DNA of 64,000 nt from Pseudomonas sp. (lineage in GTDB: Bacteria > Pseudomonadota > Gammaproteobacteria > Pseudomonadales > Pseudomonadaceae), in NCBI GenBank assembly GCA_030699825.1, contig JAUYKV010000036.1, forward strand, positions 1-64,000, read 5' to 3'. The position numbers were made by a program, and so were the translations under genes. A model generated the notes under the pieces. That model searched no databases. It was not told where the DNA came from and saw only the letters and a list, made by a program, of their open reading frames with translations. Within the stretch, counting starts at the first letter, position 1. Every line of letters begins with the position of its first letter. Positions 28,301 through 38,165 of this stretch are shown piece by piece.

Positions 28301-28350
28301 GTGGGAGGGGCTTTAGCCGCGACGCCTTTCGCGGCTAAAGCCCCTCCCAC
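28301..28350. repeat. Perfect REP palindrome between betB and betA
   Basis: Two 22-nt arms (28301-28322 and 28329-28350) are exact reverse complements around a 6-nt loop. The right arm is identical to 2523-2544 and to 54421-54442 inside recC. Within a bet transcript it would fold into a very stable hairpin and could reduce betA expression relative to betB. Confidence 0.8.
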
Positions 28351-28420
28351 GGGATGACTGCCACCCATACGGCAACCCGATCACCCGGTCTGCGCCGGTC
28401 CGTTTTTACAGGTAAGCCCC

Positions 28421-30106
28421 ATGTCCCAAGAATTCGACTACATCATCATCGGCGCCGGCTCGGCCGGCAACGTACTGGCCACCCGCCTGAGCGAGGATGC
28501 CGAGGTCAGCGTGCTGCTGCTGGAAGCCGGCGGCCCGGACTACCGCCTGGATTTCCGCACCCAGATGCCCGCCGCCCTGGCCTTCCCGCTGCAGGGCCGG
28601 CGTTACAACTGGGCCTACGAGACCGAGCCGGAGCCGCATATGAACAACCGGCGCATGGAGTGCGGACGCGGCAAGGGCCTCGGCGGCTCCTCGCTGATCA
28701 ACGGCATGTGCTACATCCGCGGCAACGCCCTCGACTACGATGGCTGGGCCAAGCAGAAGGGTCTGGAAGACTGGACCTACCTGGACTGCCTGCCGTATTT
28801 CAGGAAAGCAGAGAGCCGTGACAGCGGTGCCAACGCCTACCACGGCGGCGACGGCCCGGTCAGCGTGACCACGCCCAAGGCCGGCAACAATCCGCTGTTC
28901 CAGGCCATGATCGAAGCCGGGGTGCAGGCCGGCTACCCGCGCACCGACGACCTCAATGGCTTCCAGCAGGAAGGCTTCGGCCCGATGGATCGCACCGTGA
29001 CCCCGCAGGGCCGGCGCGCCAGCACCGCGCGCGGCTATCTGGACCAGGCCAAGGGTCGGCCGAACCTGACCATCGTCACCCACGCCCTGACCGAGCGCAT
29101 CCTGTTCAGCGGCAAGCGCGCCATCGGTGCCGCCTACCTGCACGGCGACAGCAACACCCCGACCACCGTCAATGCCCGGCGCGAAGTACTGCTGTGCAGC
29201 GGCGCCATCGCCTCGCCGCAGATCCTCCAGCGCTCCGGGGTCGGCCCGGCCGCCCTGCTGCGCGATCTGGACATCCCGCTGGTGCACGAGCTGCCCGGGG
29301 TCGGCGAGAACCTCCAGGACCACCTGGAGATGTACCTGCAATACGCCTGCAAGGAGCCGGTGTCGCTGTACCCGGCGCTGCAATGGTGGAACCAGCCGCC
29401 GATCGGCGCCAAATGGCTATTCCTCGGCCGCGGCACCGGCGCCAGCAACCAGTTCGAGGCCGGCGGCTTCATCCGCTCCAGCGCCGAGTTCGAGTGGCCG
29501 AACATCCAGTACCACTTCCTGCCGGTGGCGATCAATTACAACGGCAGCAACGCGGTCAGGGAACACGGTTTCCAGGCCCACGTCGGCTCCATGCGTTCGC
29601 CGAGCCGCGGACGCATCCAGGCCAGGTCGAAGGACCCGCGCCAGCACCCGAGCATCCTGTTCAACTACATGAGCAGCCCGCAGGACTGGCAGGAGTTCCG
29701 CGACGGCATCCGCATCACCCGCGAGATCATGAGCCAGTCGGCGCTCGATCCGTTCCGCGGCCGCGAACTCAGTCCCGGCGCCGAGGTGCAGAGCGACGCC
29801 GAGCTGGACGCCTTCGTCCGCGAGCATGCGGAAACCGCCTTCCACCCATCCTGCTCCTGCAAGATGGGCGAGGACGCCATGGCGGTGGTCGACGGCCAGG
29901 GCCGGGTGCACGGCATCGAAGGGCTGCGGGTGGTCGATGCCTCGATCATGCCGCTGATCACCACCGGCAACCTCAACGCGCCGACCATCATGATGGCCGA
30001 GAAGATTGCCGACAAGATCCGCGGGCGCGCTCCGCTGCCGCGCAGCACCGCGCCCTACTACGTGGCGGGCGGCGCGCCGGTGCGCAACACCCCGCAGCGT
30101 AACTAG
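28421..30106 (+). CDS. betA: Choline dehydrogenase
   Basis: A 561-aa GMC flavoprotein. The N-terminal FAD site is [13 protein letters not shown], followed by [16 protein letters not shown] and [13 protein letters not shown]. The C-terminal catalytic His region is [10 protein letters not shown], with [13 protein letters not shown]. It oxidises choline to betaine aldehyde at the inner membrane. Length equals the P. aeruginosa protein. It is the last gene of the bet set, which makes glycine betaine for osmoprotection or catabolism. Confidence 0.96.
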   Translation: MSQEFDYIIIGAGSAGNVLATRLSEDAEVSVLLLEAGGPDYRLDFRTQMPAALAFPLQGRRYNWAYETEPEPHMNNRRMECGRGKGLGGSSLINGMCYIRGNALDYDGWAKQKGLEDWTYLDCLPYFRKAESRDSGANAYHGGDGPVSVTTPKAGNNPLFQAMIEAGVQAGYPRTDDLNGFQQEGFGPMDRTVTPQGRRASTARGYLDQAKGRPNLTIVTHALTERILFSGKRAIGAAYLHGDSNTPTTVNARREVLLCSGAIASPQILQRSGVGPAALLRDLDIPLVHELPGVGENLQDHLEMYLQYACKEPVSLYPALQWWNQPPIGAKWLFLGRGTGASNQFEAGGFIRSSAEFEWPNIQYHFLPVAINYNGSNAVREHGFQAHVGSMRSPSRGRIQARSKDPRQHPSILFNYMSSPQDWQEFRDGIRITREIMSQSALDPFRGRELSPGAEVQSDAELDAFVREHAETAFHPSCSCKMGEDAMAVVDGQGRVHGIEGLRVVDASIMPLITTGNLNAPTIMMAEKIADKIRGRAPLPRSTAPYYVAGGAPVRNTPQRN

Positions 30107-30124
30107 CAGGCGCTCCTCGGCAGA

Positions 30125-30461
30125 TCAGGGGCACTCGAGCAAGGTGGCGCTGGACTGGCCATCCTGCTGCAGGATCGTACGCAGGTGCTTGAGCGCCTCG
30201 ACCTGGATCTGCCGCACCCGTTCGCGGGTCAGGCCGAACGCCTGGCCGATCGCCTCCCGCGTACGACTGTCGTGGCCACGCATTGCGCGCCAGCATGTCG
30301 CCCCGCCGCGCCAAACGCGCGAAATACAGTTCCTCTTCCGCACAGAGCAAAGGACTGAAACCGATTTCGCTCAAATCCAGCCGGGCCACAGTCAACGCCT
30401 GCTTGTAGTCGACAGATTTGCGTTTTTCCCCGGGCCGGATTTCGCTTGAGGTTGAGCGCAT
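30125..30461 (-). pseudogene. Decayed rpoS-like sigma factor remnant (internal deletion plus frameshift)
   Basis: Reading the minus strand from 30461, the frame gives [20 protein letters not shown], then [18 protein letters not shown]. This matches RpoS region 1.2 ([29 protein letters not shown]). Near 30285 the reading must shift frame. It then gives [17 protein letters not shown], then [18 protein letters not shown]. This matches the RpoS region 4 ([30 protein letters not shown]). About 200 codons covering regions 2 and 3 are missing. Without region 2 it cannot bind the -10 element, so it is non-functional as a sigma factor. It is probably a remnant of a second rpoS copy; the true rpoS would be elsewhere. 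Confidence 0.75.
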
Positions 30462-30598
30462 TGGTCCTGCTCGGCGCGGCACGATTGCATGGCGGTCGCC
30501 CTCGGTGTAGCGGTTACAGCTCCAAGCTAAGGCCCTGCACAAAACCGCTATTGACGTAGAGCAATGACGCCTGCGGGGATGCCGAGTGCCGCCCGGCG

Positions 30599-32155
30599 CT
30601 ACGACTTCAAGCCCAGGCGCCGAGCCAGGCGCATCAGGTTGGCGCGATCGACCCCCAGCTCGCGGGCGGTGTCGGCCCATTTGTGCTGGTGACGCTGCAA
30701 GGCCGCGCCGATCAGCTGCTTCTGGTAGGCATCCACGGCCTCGCGCAGCGGCACGGCGTCTGCACCGGCACCGGCGGCTTCGGGCGGCGGCGGCTCGGCA
30801 GCGCTGACGTGCTGGGGCAGGTCCAATGCCTGGCTGTCGATGCTGAGGATGCGCGGCCGCTCGGCGCAGGCCGACAAGGCCTTGAGCGCGGCCCGGCCGA
30901 TCAGGTGCTCGAGTTCGCGCACGTTGCCCGGCCAGTCGTGGGCCAGCAGGGCTTTTTGCCCATCGCCGGTCAGGCGCAGGCTGCGCAGCCCCAGGCGCGA
31001 GCGATTCTCCTCAAGGAAGTAACCGGCCAGCAGCAGGACGTCGCGGCCGCGCTCGCGCAGCGCCGGGACTTTCAGCGGGTACACGCTCAGGCGGTGGTAG
31101 AGGTCGGCGCGAAAGCGCCCGGCGCGCACCTCTTCGGCGAGGTCGCGGTTGCTCGCCGCCAGCACCCGCACATTGACCCGGTGTTCGCGATCCGAGCCGA
31201 CCCGTTGCAACTGTCCGCTCTGCAGTACCCGCAGCAGCTTGGCCTGCACCACCACCGGCAGCTCGCCGACCTCATCGAGAAACAGGGTGCCGCCGTCGGC
31301 CAGTTCGAACTTGCCGCTGCGCTCGTTGACCGCGCCGGAGAAGGCGCCCCGCACGTGGCCGAACAACTCGCTCTCGACCAGGGTCTCGGGCAACGCCGCA
31401 CAGTTGAGGCTGATCAGCGGCCGCCTGGCCCGTGCCGACGCGGCATGGACGGCCTCGGCCACCAGCTCCTTGCCGACCCCGGTTTCGCCGCTGATCAACA
31501 CCGTCAGCTCGCTGTCGCCGACCAGCGCGATCTCCTCCTGCAGGCGTTTGTGCAGCGGGCTCTGGCCGATCAGCTCGCGCGGCCGATGCTGGTCGGCAGC
31601 CTGCTTGTAGACCTCGGCCAGCCGATGCTCGTCCTCGACCCGACGCAGCAACTGGGCGATCCGCTCATTGGCCATCACGGCGGCGGCGGCCAGGTTGGCG
31701 AACGCGGCCAGGGTATCCAGATCGACGCGACCGAAGCGCGCCGAGTCCAGCGAATCGAGGGTCAGCAGGCCCCACAACTGGTCCTGCAGATACAGCGGAC
31801 AGCCCATGCAGTCATGCACCTCGAGGTGGCCGCGATGCCCCTCGACCAGGCCGTCGTAGGGATCCGGCAGGCCGCAGTCCATGGCGAAGCGGGTCGGCCC
31901 ACGCTGGGCCAGCAACGCCTGCAGACGCGGATGCTCGGCGATCTTGAAGCGCCGGCCGAGGGTGTCGGCGCTCAGGCCGTCGACCGCCAGGGGTACCAGT
32001 ACCTCACCCTCGAGCCTGAGCAAGGCCACCGCATCGCACGGCAACAGCTCGCGCAGGGCCAGCAACAGCCGCCGATAACGCTCGACTTCGGACAGCTCGC
32101 GGGACAGGTCGGCGACCAGCGGGATCAATGCCGTCAGCAATGGATTTGCTGTCAT
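30599..32155 (-). CDS. norR: Nitric-oxide-responsive sigma-54 activator (NorR/FhpR)
   Basis: A 518-aa three-domain activator. The N-terminal GAF domain (about 20-165) has LPDPYDG, HDC (C116) and LTLDS residues in positions consistent with the NorR iron site. The central AAA+ domain (about 190-425) has Walker A GETGVGKE (223-230), the sigma-54 contact loop GAFSGA (270-275; usually GAFTGA) and Walker B FLDEVGELP. A C-terminal Fis-type helix-turn-helix ends the protein. It is divergent from fhp, as FhpR is in P. aeruginosa (PA2665/PA2664). The T-to-S change in the contact loop is conservative. Confidence 0.93.
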   Translation of the reverse strand: MTANPLLTALIPLVADLSRELSEVERYRRLLLALRELLPCDAVALLRLEGEVLVPLAVDGLSADTLGRRFKIAEHPRLQALLAQRGPTRFAMDCGLPDPYDGLVEGHRGHLEVHDCMGCPLYLQDQLWGLLTLDSLDSARFGRVDLDTLAAFANLAAAAVMANERIAQLLRRVEDEHRLAEVYKQAADQHRPRELIGQSPLHKRLQEEIALVGDSELTVLISGETGVGKELVAEAVHAASARARRPLISLNCAALPETLVESELFGHVRGAFSGAVNERSGKFELADGGTLFLDEVGELPVVVQAKLLRVLQSGQLQRVGSDREHRVNVRVLAASNRDLAEEVRAGRFRADLYHRLSVYPLKVPALRERGRDVLLLAGYFLEENRSRLGLRSLRLTGDGQKALLAHDWPGNVRELEHLIGRAALKALSACAERPRILSIDSQALDLPQHVSAAEPPPPEAAGAGADAVPLREAVDAYQKQLIGAALQRHQHKWADTARELGVDRANLMRLARRLGLKS

Positions 32156-32206
32156 AAAGACTACTCGGCGTCATTAAGACTCGCCTTTGCCTGTAGTCAT
32201 AAAGAC
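32151..32206. promoter_or_regulatory. Three NorR-box sites upstream of fhp
   Basis: GTCATAAAGAC (32151-32161), GTCATTAAGAC (32170-32180) and GTCATAAAGAC (32196-32206) each fit GT-N7-AC. Three such sites are the arrangement required for NorR activation of norVW in E. coli. The first overlaps the norR start codon, which also predicts autoregulation. Confidence 0.75.
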
Positions 32207-32247
32207 AGCAAAGAATACAAGTCATTGAAATAATTGAACTATAAAGC

Positions 32248-32263
32248 TGGCACGAGTTGTGTA
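32248..32263 (+). promoter_or_regulatory. Candidate sigma-54 promoter of fhp
   Basis: TGGCACG at 32248-32254 matches the -24 element exactly. The -12 element at the expected spacing reads GTGTA instead of TTGCA, so the match is partial. It lies 42 bp downstream of the third NorR box and 105 bp before the fhp start. Confidence 0.5.
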
Positions 32264-32367
32264 ACAACCCAGACACCATGAACTTAGCACGCCTGAGCGC
32301 ATCGGCCGAACGCTTCTCGATAATCGCCCGCACGCCTCAGGCGGCACAGCCACCCAGGAACCACTCA

Positions 32368-33549
32368 ATGCTCACTGCCCAACAACGCACCCTGATCAAG
32401 GCCACAGTGCCGCTACTGGAAACCGGCGGCGAAGCCCTGACCCGGCATTTCTACCAGCTGATGCTCGGCGAATACCCGCAGGTACGCCCGCTGTTCAACC
32501 AGGCGCATCAGGCCAGCGGCGACCAGCAACGCGCACTGGCCAACGGCGTACTGATGTACGCGCGCAATATCGACCGCCTGGAGGCGCTCGGCCCGCTGGT
32601 CGGGCAGATCGTTAGCAAGCATGTGGCGCTGCAGATCCTGCCCGAACATTACCCGATCGTCGGCAGCTGCCTGCTGCGGGCGATTCGCGAGGTGCTCGGC
32701 GCAGAGATCGCCACCGACGCGGTGATCGACGCCTGGGGCGCCGCCTATGGCCAACTGGCGCAGATCCTGATCGACGCCGAAGAGAACGCCTACGCCACCA
32801 ATGCCGCAGCCAGCGGCGGCTGGCGCGGCGCCCGCGACTTCCGGGTGGCGCAAAAGATCGTTGAAAGCGAGGAGATCGTCTCCCTGCACCTGGTGCCGGA
32901 CGACGGCGGCGCGCTGCTCGAGTTCCAGCCGGGCCAGTACATCGGCCTGCGCCTGCAACTGGATGGCGAGGAAGTGCGGCGCAACTACTCGCTGTCGGCC
33001 CGCGGCAATGGCCGCGAATTCCGCATCAGCGTCAAGCGCGAGCCCGGCGGCAAGGCGTCCAACCACCTGCACGACCGGGTTCAGGTTGGCGACCGCCTGG
33101 AACTGTTCCCGCCGGCCGGCGATTTCGTCCTGCGCGAGTCGAGCAAGCCGCTGGTGCTGATCAGCGCCGGCGTCGGCATCACCCCGGCGCTGAGCATGCT
33201 CGAGGCCGCGCGCGAGCACGGCCGGCCGATCCACTTCATCCACTGCGCCCGGCATGCCGGCGTGCACGCCTTCCGCGACTGGGTCGAGGCGCAGACCGAG
33301 GCCCACCCGCAGGTGCGCCACTTTGTCTGCTACAGCGAACCACGCGACGAAGACCGGGGCCATGCCGAGGGCCTGCTGACCCGCGAGCAACTGGCCGAGT
33401 GGCTGCCGGAAGAACGCGACCTGGACGCCTACTTCCTCGGCCCCAAGCCGTTCATGGCCCAGGTGAAGAAGCACCTGCGCGAACTCGGCGTGCCGGAGCA
33501 GCAGAGCCATTATGAGTTCTTCGGCCCGGCCAGCTCGCTGGAGGTCTGA
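32368..33549 (+). CDS. fhp: Flavohemoglobin, nitric oxide dioxygenase
   Basis: A 393-aa Hmp/Fhp. The globin domain (1-137) has Y29 (B10), Q53 (E7) and proximal H85. The FAD domain has RRNYSLS, and the NAD domain has ISAGVGITPALSML and the C-terminal YEFFGP. It converts NO and O2 to nitrate using NAD(P)H. The start at 32368 aligns with the family N-terminus (MLTAQQRTLIKATVPLL); the in-frame ATG at 32257 lies inside the promoter region. It is the first gene downstream of the NorR boxes. Confidence 0.95.
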   Translation: MLTAQQRTLIKATVPLLETGGEALTRHFYQLMLGEYPQVRPLFNQAHQASGDQQRALANGVLMYARNIDRLEALGPLVGQIVSKHVALQILPEHYPIVGSCLLRAIREVLGAEIATDAVIDAWGAAYGQLAQILIDAEENAYATNAAASGGWRGARDFRVAQKIVESEEIVSLHLVPDDGGALLEFQPGQYIGLRLQLDGEEVRRNYSLSARGNGREFRISVKREPGGKASNHLHDRVQVGDRLELFPPAGDFVLRESSKPLVLISAGVGITPALSMLEAAREHGRPIHFIHCARHAGVHAFRDWVEAQTEAHPQVRHFVCYSEPRDEDRGHAEGLLTREQLAEWLPEERDLDAYFLGPKPFMAQVKKHLRELGVPEQQSHYEFFGPASSLEV

Positions 33550-33604
33550 GCTTGACCCGCCCGCCGCGGTTGCGCCGGGCGGCCTCATCAACAGGAGCAC
33601 CGTA

Positions 33605-33859
33605 ATGAATCTGTTCGATTGCCCGCAACGCCTGCTGCGCCTGTCCAACCAGCTGCTGTCGATCGGTGGCGCCGCCCTGCTGCTGGGCGTGCTCGGCGCC
33701 TATGGCTGGGCCGAGCAACTCAGTATGGGCACGTTGATCGGCGCCCACAGCCTGACGATTCTCGGTCCGACGCTATTGAAAGTGGGTTACGTGATGCGCC
33801 TGCTCGCCGAAAAGCCGGCGCAACCTGGCGCCGCCAACGCCTGCTACTGCGCGGCCTGA
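33605..33859 (+). CDS. ppyR: Small two-helix membrane protein, PpyR-like
   Basis: An 84-aa protein with two transmembrane helices (GGAALLLGVLGAYGW and a second around SLTILGPTLLKVGYVMRLL). It follows fhp by 55 bp, with an AGGAG site. PA2663, named PpyR (psl and pyoverdine operon regulator), sits at the same place and has this size in P. aeruginosa, where it is co-regulated with fhp by FhpR. The name is by synteny and shape. Confidence 0.72.
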   Translation: MNLFDCPQRLLRLSNQLLSIGGAALLLGVLGAYGWAEQLSMGTLIGAHSLTILGPTLLKVGYVMRLLAEKPAQPGAANACYCAA

Positions 33860-33935
33860 AACGCGCGAAGGGTTCAATCGCCCGCTCTGCGCAGGCGCTC
33901 GAGGGCGCGGCCACAGCCACACGAGTGTCGCCCTC

Positions 33936-33960
33936 CTGTAGGAGCGGACTTGTCCGCGAA
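33936..33960. repeat. Single REP arm downstream of ppyR
   Basis: TGTAGGAGCGGACTTGTCCGCGA is a REP-type arm (core GGAGCGGACTTGTCCGCG) related to 26349-26430. No partner arm is seen nearby. Confidence 0.5.
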
Positions 33961-34038
33961 AGCGATCTGGCGGGCGCAGACCCACTATGGGGCGCGCTGC
34001 ACTGGTAAGTCCTTACGCCGATGACCCTGTGCAGGCGG

Positions 34039-35262
34039 CTAGAGCACCCCGGCCCGACGCAGCTCGGCTATCTGCTCCAGGCTCAAACCCAGCCATTGCT
34101 GCAGCACCTGCTCGGTGTGTTCGCCGAGCAGCGGCGGGGCGTTGCGGTATTGCACCGGGGTCGCCGACAGGCGAATCGGGCTGGCCACCTGCGGCACGCT
34201 GCCGGCCAGCGGGTGGGGCAGTTCGACGCGCAGGCCGCGGGCCTGGACCTGCGGGTCGGCGAACACCTGCTGCAGGTCGTTGATCGGCCCGCAGGGCACG
34301 CCGGCCTGCTCCAGGGCCGCCAGCCACTCGGCGGTGGTCTTGAATACGGTGGCCTGGCGGATCAGCGGAATCAGTTCGGCGCGATGGGCGACGCGCGCCT
34401 GATTGGTGGAAAAACGCGGGTCGACGGCCAAAGCCGGAAGGCCGGCGACCTCGCAAAATCTGCAGAACTGCCCATCGTTGCCGACCGTGAGGATGATGTC
34501 GCCGTCGGCTGTGGGAAAGTCCTGGTAGGGCACGATATTCGGGTGGGCATTGCCCAGCCGGCGCGGCGCCACGCCGGTGGTCAGGTAGTTCATCGCCTGG
34601 TTGGCCAGGCAGGCGACCTGCACGTCGAGCAGGGCCATGTCGATATGCTGACCGTTGCCAGTCTGGTCGCGGCTGGCCAGGGCGGCCAGAATCGCCGCCG
34701 TCGAGTACAGGCCGGTGAGGATGTCGGTCAGGGCCACGCCGACCTTGACCGGCCCGGCGCCCGCTTCGTCGTCGGCGCGCCCGGTCAGGCTCATCAGGCC
34801 GCCCAGTCCCTGGATCATGAAGTCGTAACCGGCGCGCTTGGCGTAGGGGCCGTCCTGGCCGAAGCCGGTGATCGAGCAATAGATCAGTTTCGGGTTCAGC
34901 TCTTTCAGTGCGGCGTAGTCGAGACCGTAGGCGGCCAGGCCACCGACCTTGAAGTTCTCGATCAGGATGTCGGCCTTGGCCACCATCTCGCGCACCAGGC
35001 GCTGGCCTTCGGCCTGGGTGAAATCGACGGTGAGCGACTGCTTGTTGCGGTTGGCCGACAGGTAGTAGGCGGCCTCGCTGGTGTTTTCGCCCTGGGCATC
35101 CTTGAGGAACGGCGGGCCCCAGTGGCGGGTGTCGTCGCCGACTCCGGGGCGCTCGATCTTGATCACCTCGGCGCCGAGGTCGGCGAGAATCTGCCCGGCC
35201 CAGGGCCCGGCGAGGACGCGGGAGAGGTCAAGTACACGGATATGGGACAGGGCACCGGGCAT
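34039..35262 (-). CDS. CaiB/BaiF family CoA-transferase, probably succinyl-CoA:glutarate CoA-transferase
   Basis: A 407-aa family III CoA-transferase. The N-terminus VLDLSRVLAGPWAGQILADLGAEV is split here by position (about residues 10-33). D-type active-site region DFMIQGLGGLMSLTG and NGQHIDMALLD are typical. It lies 78 bp downstream of gcdH on the same strand, with a LysR regulator beyond. This is the gcdH-linked arrangement for activating glutarate from lysine degradation. Substrate is from context. Confidence 0.88.
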   Translation of the reverse strand: MPGALSHIRVLDLSRVLAGPWAGQILADLGAEVIKIERPGVGDDTRHWGPPFLKDAQGENTSEAAYYLSANRNKQSLTVDFTQAEGQRLVREMVAKADILIENFKVGGLAAYGLDYAALKELNPKLIYCSITGFGQDGPYAKRAGYDFMIQGLGGLMSLTGRADDEAGAGPVKVGVALTDILTGLYSTAAILAALASRDQTGNGQHIDMALLDVQVACLANQAMNYLTTGVAPRRLGNAHPNIVPYQDFPTADGDIILTVGNDGQFCRFCEVAGLPALAVDPRFSTNQARVAHRAELIPLIRQATVFKTTAEWLAALEQAGVPCGPINDLQQVFADPQVQARGLRVELPHPLAGSVPQVASPIRLSATPVQYRNAPPLLGEHTEQVLQQWLGLSLEQIAELRRAGVL

Positions 35263-35340
35263 GGGGAAATTCTCTGTATATTGCTGCGGCCTTTGTAGGA
35301 GCCAGGGGGACGCCTAGCTCCTACAGGTTTAGGTTCAGTT

Positions 35341-36519
35341 TCAGAAAAAGGCCTGAATCCCGGTCTGCGCGCGACCGAGGATCAGCGCATGGACGTCGTG
35401 GGTGCCTTCATAGGTATTCACCACTTCCAGGTTGACCAGGTGGCGGGCCACGCCGAACTCGTCGCTGATGCCGTTGCCGCCGAGCATGTCGCGGGCCAGG
35501 CGGGCGATGTCCAGGGACTTGCCGCAGCTGTTGCGCTTCATGATCGAGGTGATTTCCACCGCCGCGGTGCCTTCGTCCTTCATCCGGCCCAGGCGCAGGC
35601 AGCCTTGCAGGGCCAGGGTGATCTCGGTCTGCATGTCGGCCAGCTTCTTCTGGATCAGCTGGTTGGCGGCCAGCGGGCGGCCGAACTGCTTGCGATCCAG
35701 GCAGTACTGACGCGCGGTGTGCCAGCAGTCTTCGGCGGCGCCTAGCGCGCCCCAGCTGATACCGTAGCGCGCGGAGTTGAGACAGGTGAAGGGACCTTTC
35801 AGGCCACGCACATCGGGGAAGGCGTTTTCTTCCGGGCAGAACACGTTATCCATGACGATTTCGCCGGTGATCGAGGCGCGCAGGCCGACCTTGCCGTGAA
35901 TCGCCGGGGCGCTGAGGCCCTGCCAGCCTTTTTCCAGAACGAAGCCGCGAATCTCGCCGGCATCGTCCTTGGCCCAGACCACGAACACGTCGGCGATCGG
36001 TGAGTTGGTGATCCACATCTTGGCGCCGGTCAGGCGGTAGCCGCCGTCGACCTTCTTCGCCCGGGTGATCATGCTGCCCGGATCGGAGCCATGGTCCGGT
36101 TCGGTCAGGCCGAAGCAGCCGATATATTCGCCGCTGGCCAGCTTGGGCAGGTACTTCTGCTTGGTCGCTTCGTTGCCGAACTCAAAGATCGGCACCATCA
36201 CCAGGGACGACTGCACGCTCATCATCGAGCGGTAGCCGGAGTCGACGCGCTCCACTTCGCGAGCGATCAGGCCGTAGCACACATAGTTCAGGCCGCTGCC
36301 GCCGTAGGCTTCGGGGATGGTCGCGCCGAGCAGGCCGGTGTCGCCCATCTCGCGGAAGATCGCCGGGTCGGTCTGCTCGTGGCGGAAGGCTTCGATCACC
36401 CGCGGGGCCAGTTTGTCGGCGGCGAACTGTTGGGCGCTGTCGCGCACCATGCGCTCTTCTTCAGTCAGTTGCTGGTCGAGCAGCAGCGGGTCGATCCAGT
36501 TGAAGCTTGCCTTGGCCAT
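35341..36519 (-). CDS. gcdH: Glutaryl-CoA dehydrogenase
   Basis: A 392-aa acyl-CoA dehydrogenase-fold flavoprotein. [34 protein letters not shown] and the C-terminal [16 protein letters not shown], which carries the catalytic Glu, are typical of GcdH. It converts glutaryl-CoA to crotonyl-CoA with loss of CO2, passing electrons to ETF. The start [18 protein letters not shown] matches the family. It is divergent from the gcdR-like LysR gene. Confidence 0.95.
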   Translation of the reverse strand: MAKASFNWIDPLLLDQQLTEEERMVRDSAQQFAADKLAPRVIEAFRHEQTDPAIFREMGDTGLLGATIPEAYGGSGLNYVCYGLIAREVERVDSGYRSMMSVQSSLVMVPIFEFGNEATKQKYLPKLASGEYIGCFGLTEPDHGSDPGSMITRAKKVDGGYRLTGAKMWITNSPIADVFVVWAKDDAGEIRGFVLEKGWQGLSAPAIHGKVGLRASITGEIVMDNVFCPEENAFPDVRGLKGPFTCLNSARYGISWGALGAAEDCWHTARQYCLDRKQFGRPLAANQLIQKKLADMQTEITLALQGCLRLGRMKDEGTAAVEITSIMKRNSCGKSLDIARLARDMLGGNGISDEFGVARHLVNLEVVNTYEGTHDVHALILGRAQTGIQAFF

Positions 36520-36712
36520 GGTGAAAACCTCGAGTTAGGACGGGGGAGTAGCGTCGCGGCCACTGGCCGCGCCCACGGGGTGCATGGGATTGATCCTAGG
36601 CCGCATCAGCCCGCGGGGCAAACGAGGATTTCGCATGCTGTTGTGCTCTTTACGCACTCCGAGATAGCCTTGAACGGCATTTATTCCAGAATAGAGTGAG
36701 AGTGCCGCACAG

Positions 36713-37621
36713 ATGCGCCGCAAAATCCCCAGCACCACGGCCCTGATCGCCTTCGAGTCGGCGGCCCGCCACCAGAGCTTCACCCGCGCGGCCGAGGAAC
36801 TGGCCCTGACCCAGAGCGCCATCTGCCGACAGATCGCCGGGCTGGAGGAGTTTCTCAACGTCGAACTGTTTCGCCGCTCGCGGCGCGGGGTCAAGCTGAC
36901 CGAGGCCGGCCTGTCCTACGCGCGGCGGGTCGCCGCGCAACTCGACGCGGTGGAGCGCGACACCCTGGCGGTGATGGGCCAGCAAGGCGCCATGAGCATC
37001 GAACTGGCGGTGGTGCCGACTTTTGGCACCCAGTGGCTGCTGCCACGCCTGAAGGATTTCCAGCGCCTGCACCCGCAGGTCACGGTCAACCTGACCAACC
37101 GCACCCGGCCGTTCCTGTTCGCCGATACCCAGTTCGATGCCGCGGTGTACTTCGGCGACGCCGACTGGTCAGGCACGGCCTCGCACCTGCTGATGCGCGA
37201 AAACCCGATGCCGGTGTGCAGCCCGGCGCTGCTCGCCGGGCAAAGCGGCCTGAGCGCCGAGCGGATCGCCGGCCTGCCGCTGCTGCAACAAACCACCCGG
37301 CCCTACGCCTGGCGCCAGTGGTTCGCCTCGCTGGGCTTGAATGTGCCCCGGGACATGAGCGGACCGCGTTACGAGTTATTCTCCATGCTCGCCCAGGCCG
37401 CCATGCATGAGATGGGCGTGGCCTTGATTCCGCCCTTCCTGATTCAACGGGAACTGGCCGAGGGCCGCCTGGTGCTGGCGCTGGAGCATGCCTGCAACAG
37501 CGACAAGGCCTATTACCTGATGATCCCCGAGCGCAAAGTGGAATCCGCGGCGCTGCAAAGCTTTCGCGACTGGCTGGTTCGGCAAGCGCGGGACTATGCC
37601 CGGGCGAGCGATCTGGAATAA
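36713..37621 (+). CDS. gcdR: LysR-family regulator of glutarate catabolism
   Basis: A 302-aa LysR protein. The N-terminal winged HTH is at about 8-66 (SARHQSFTRAAEELALTQSA, with AICRQIAGLEEFL). The effector domain follows, with VVPTFGTQWLLPRLKDF. It is divergent from gcdH with 193 bp between, the usual layout for a LysR activator and its target. By position it corresponds to GcdR of other Pseudomonas (PA0448 in P. aeruginosa as remembered), which responds to glutarate or glutaryl-CoA. Confidence 0.85.
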   Translation: MRRKIPSTTALIAFESAARHQSFTRAAEELALTQSAICRQIAGLEEFLNVELFRRSRRGVKLTEAGLSYARRVAAQLDAVERDTLAVMGQQGAMSIELAVVPTFGTQWLLPRLKDFQRLHPQVTVNLTNRTRPFLFADTQFDAAVYFGDADWSGTASHLLMRENPMPVCSPALLAGQSGLSAERIAGLPLLQQTTRPYAWRQWFASLGLNVPRDMSGPRYELFSMLAQAAMHEMGVALIPPFLIQRELAEGRLVLALEHACNSDKAYYLMIPERKVESAALQSFRDWLVRQARDYARASDLE

Positions 37622-38165
37622 ACGACAGCAAGCGAAGCAACTGCCCAGGCGCCCTCCTGTCAGGCGCCCCACCTGGAATTCCCGCTCGCCCTGGCCGGCC
37701 CTTCCAGCCTCAACGGCCCAGGCAAGCTGACTGCGTAGTCAATAATGTGCACAACTACAAACCAGCCCCTTGCACCGAGCACAGGCGTCCAGTTTATTGC
37801 ACAGTCTGCTCTGCATAACGCCCCGAACAGCTGGGCTGCACGCCCTGTTCGCATGCGCAGCAGTCATTTGATGGCCGGCCATTCATGGCGCCCATGCCGG
37901 AGGCGCTAGAATTATCCGTCAATGACCCTGACGGCCAGGCCCGGCAAGCCTTTGCCGGAAATAACGGCCGATAAGTCGCTGAGTGACTTGTAGTTGTCGC
38001 AAGGTTTTACTCCATAACGCCTTGAACGACATATGCTGCGCCTGCAAAATGCCGCCCCGCCCGCAACATAGCTTCTGCTAGGGTGATTTGTGTTGATCCT
38101 CCCTTCGCCGACGCGCCATCCGCAGCGCGCTGGTTCACTAATAAAGATCACGCAGGAGATTTGAC
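37622..38165. promoter_or_regulatory. Gene-free region upstream of the transhydrogenase operon
   Basis: This 544-bp stretch has no convincing gene. CAGGCGCC occurs twice near 37646-37670 just after gcdR. The last 150 bp (A/T-richer, GTGTTGATCC and ATAAAGATCACGCAGGAG) presumably carry the pntAA promoter. An open frame on the minus strand near 37912-38151 lacks family similarity and was not called. Confidence 0.35.

Noticed and set aside
29988..30680. 230-codon minus-strand open frame over the rpoS remnant
   Set aside because: Only a short middle segment resembles RpoS. The rest is antisense to the betA end or beyond the remnant, so it is not an intact gene.
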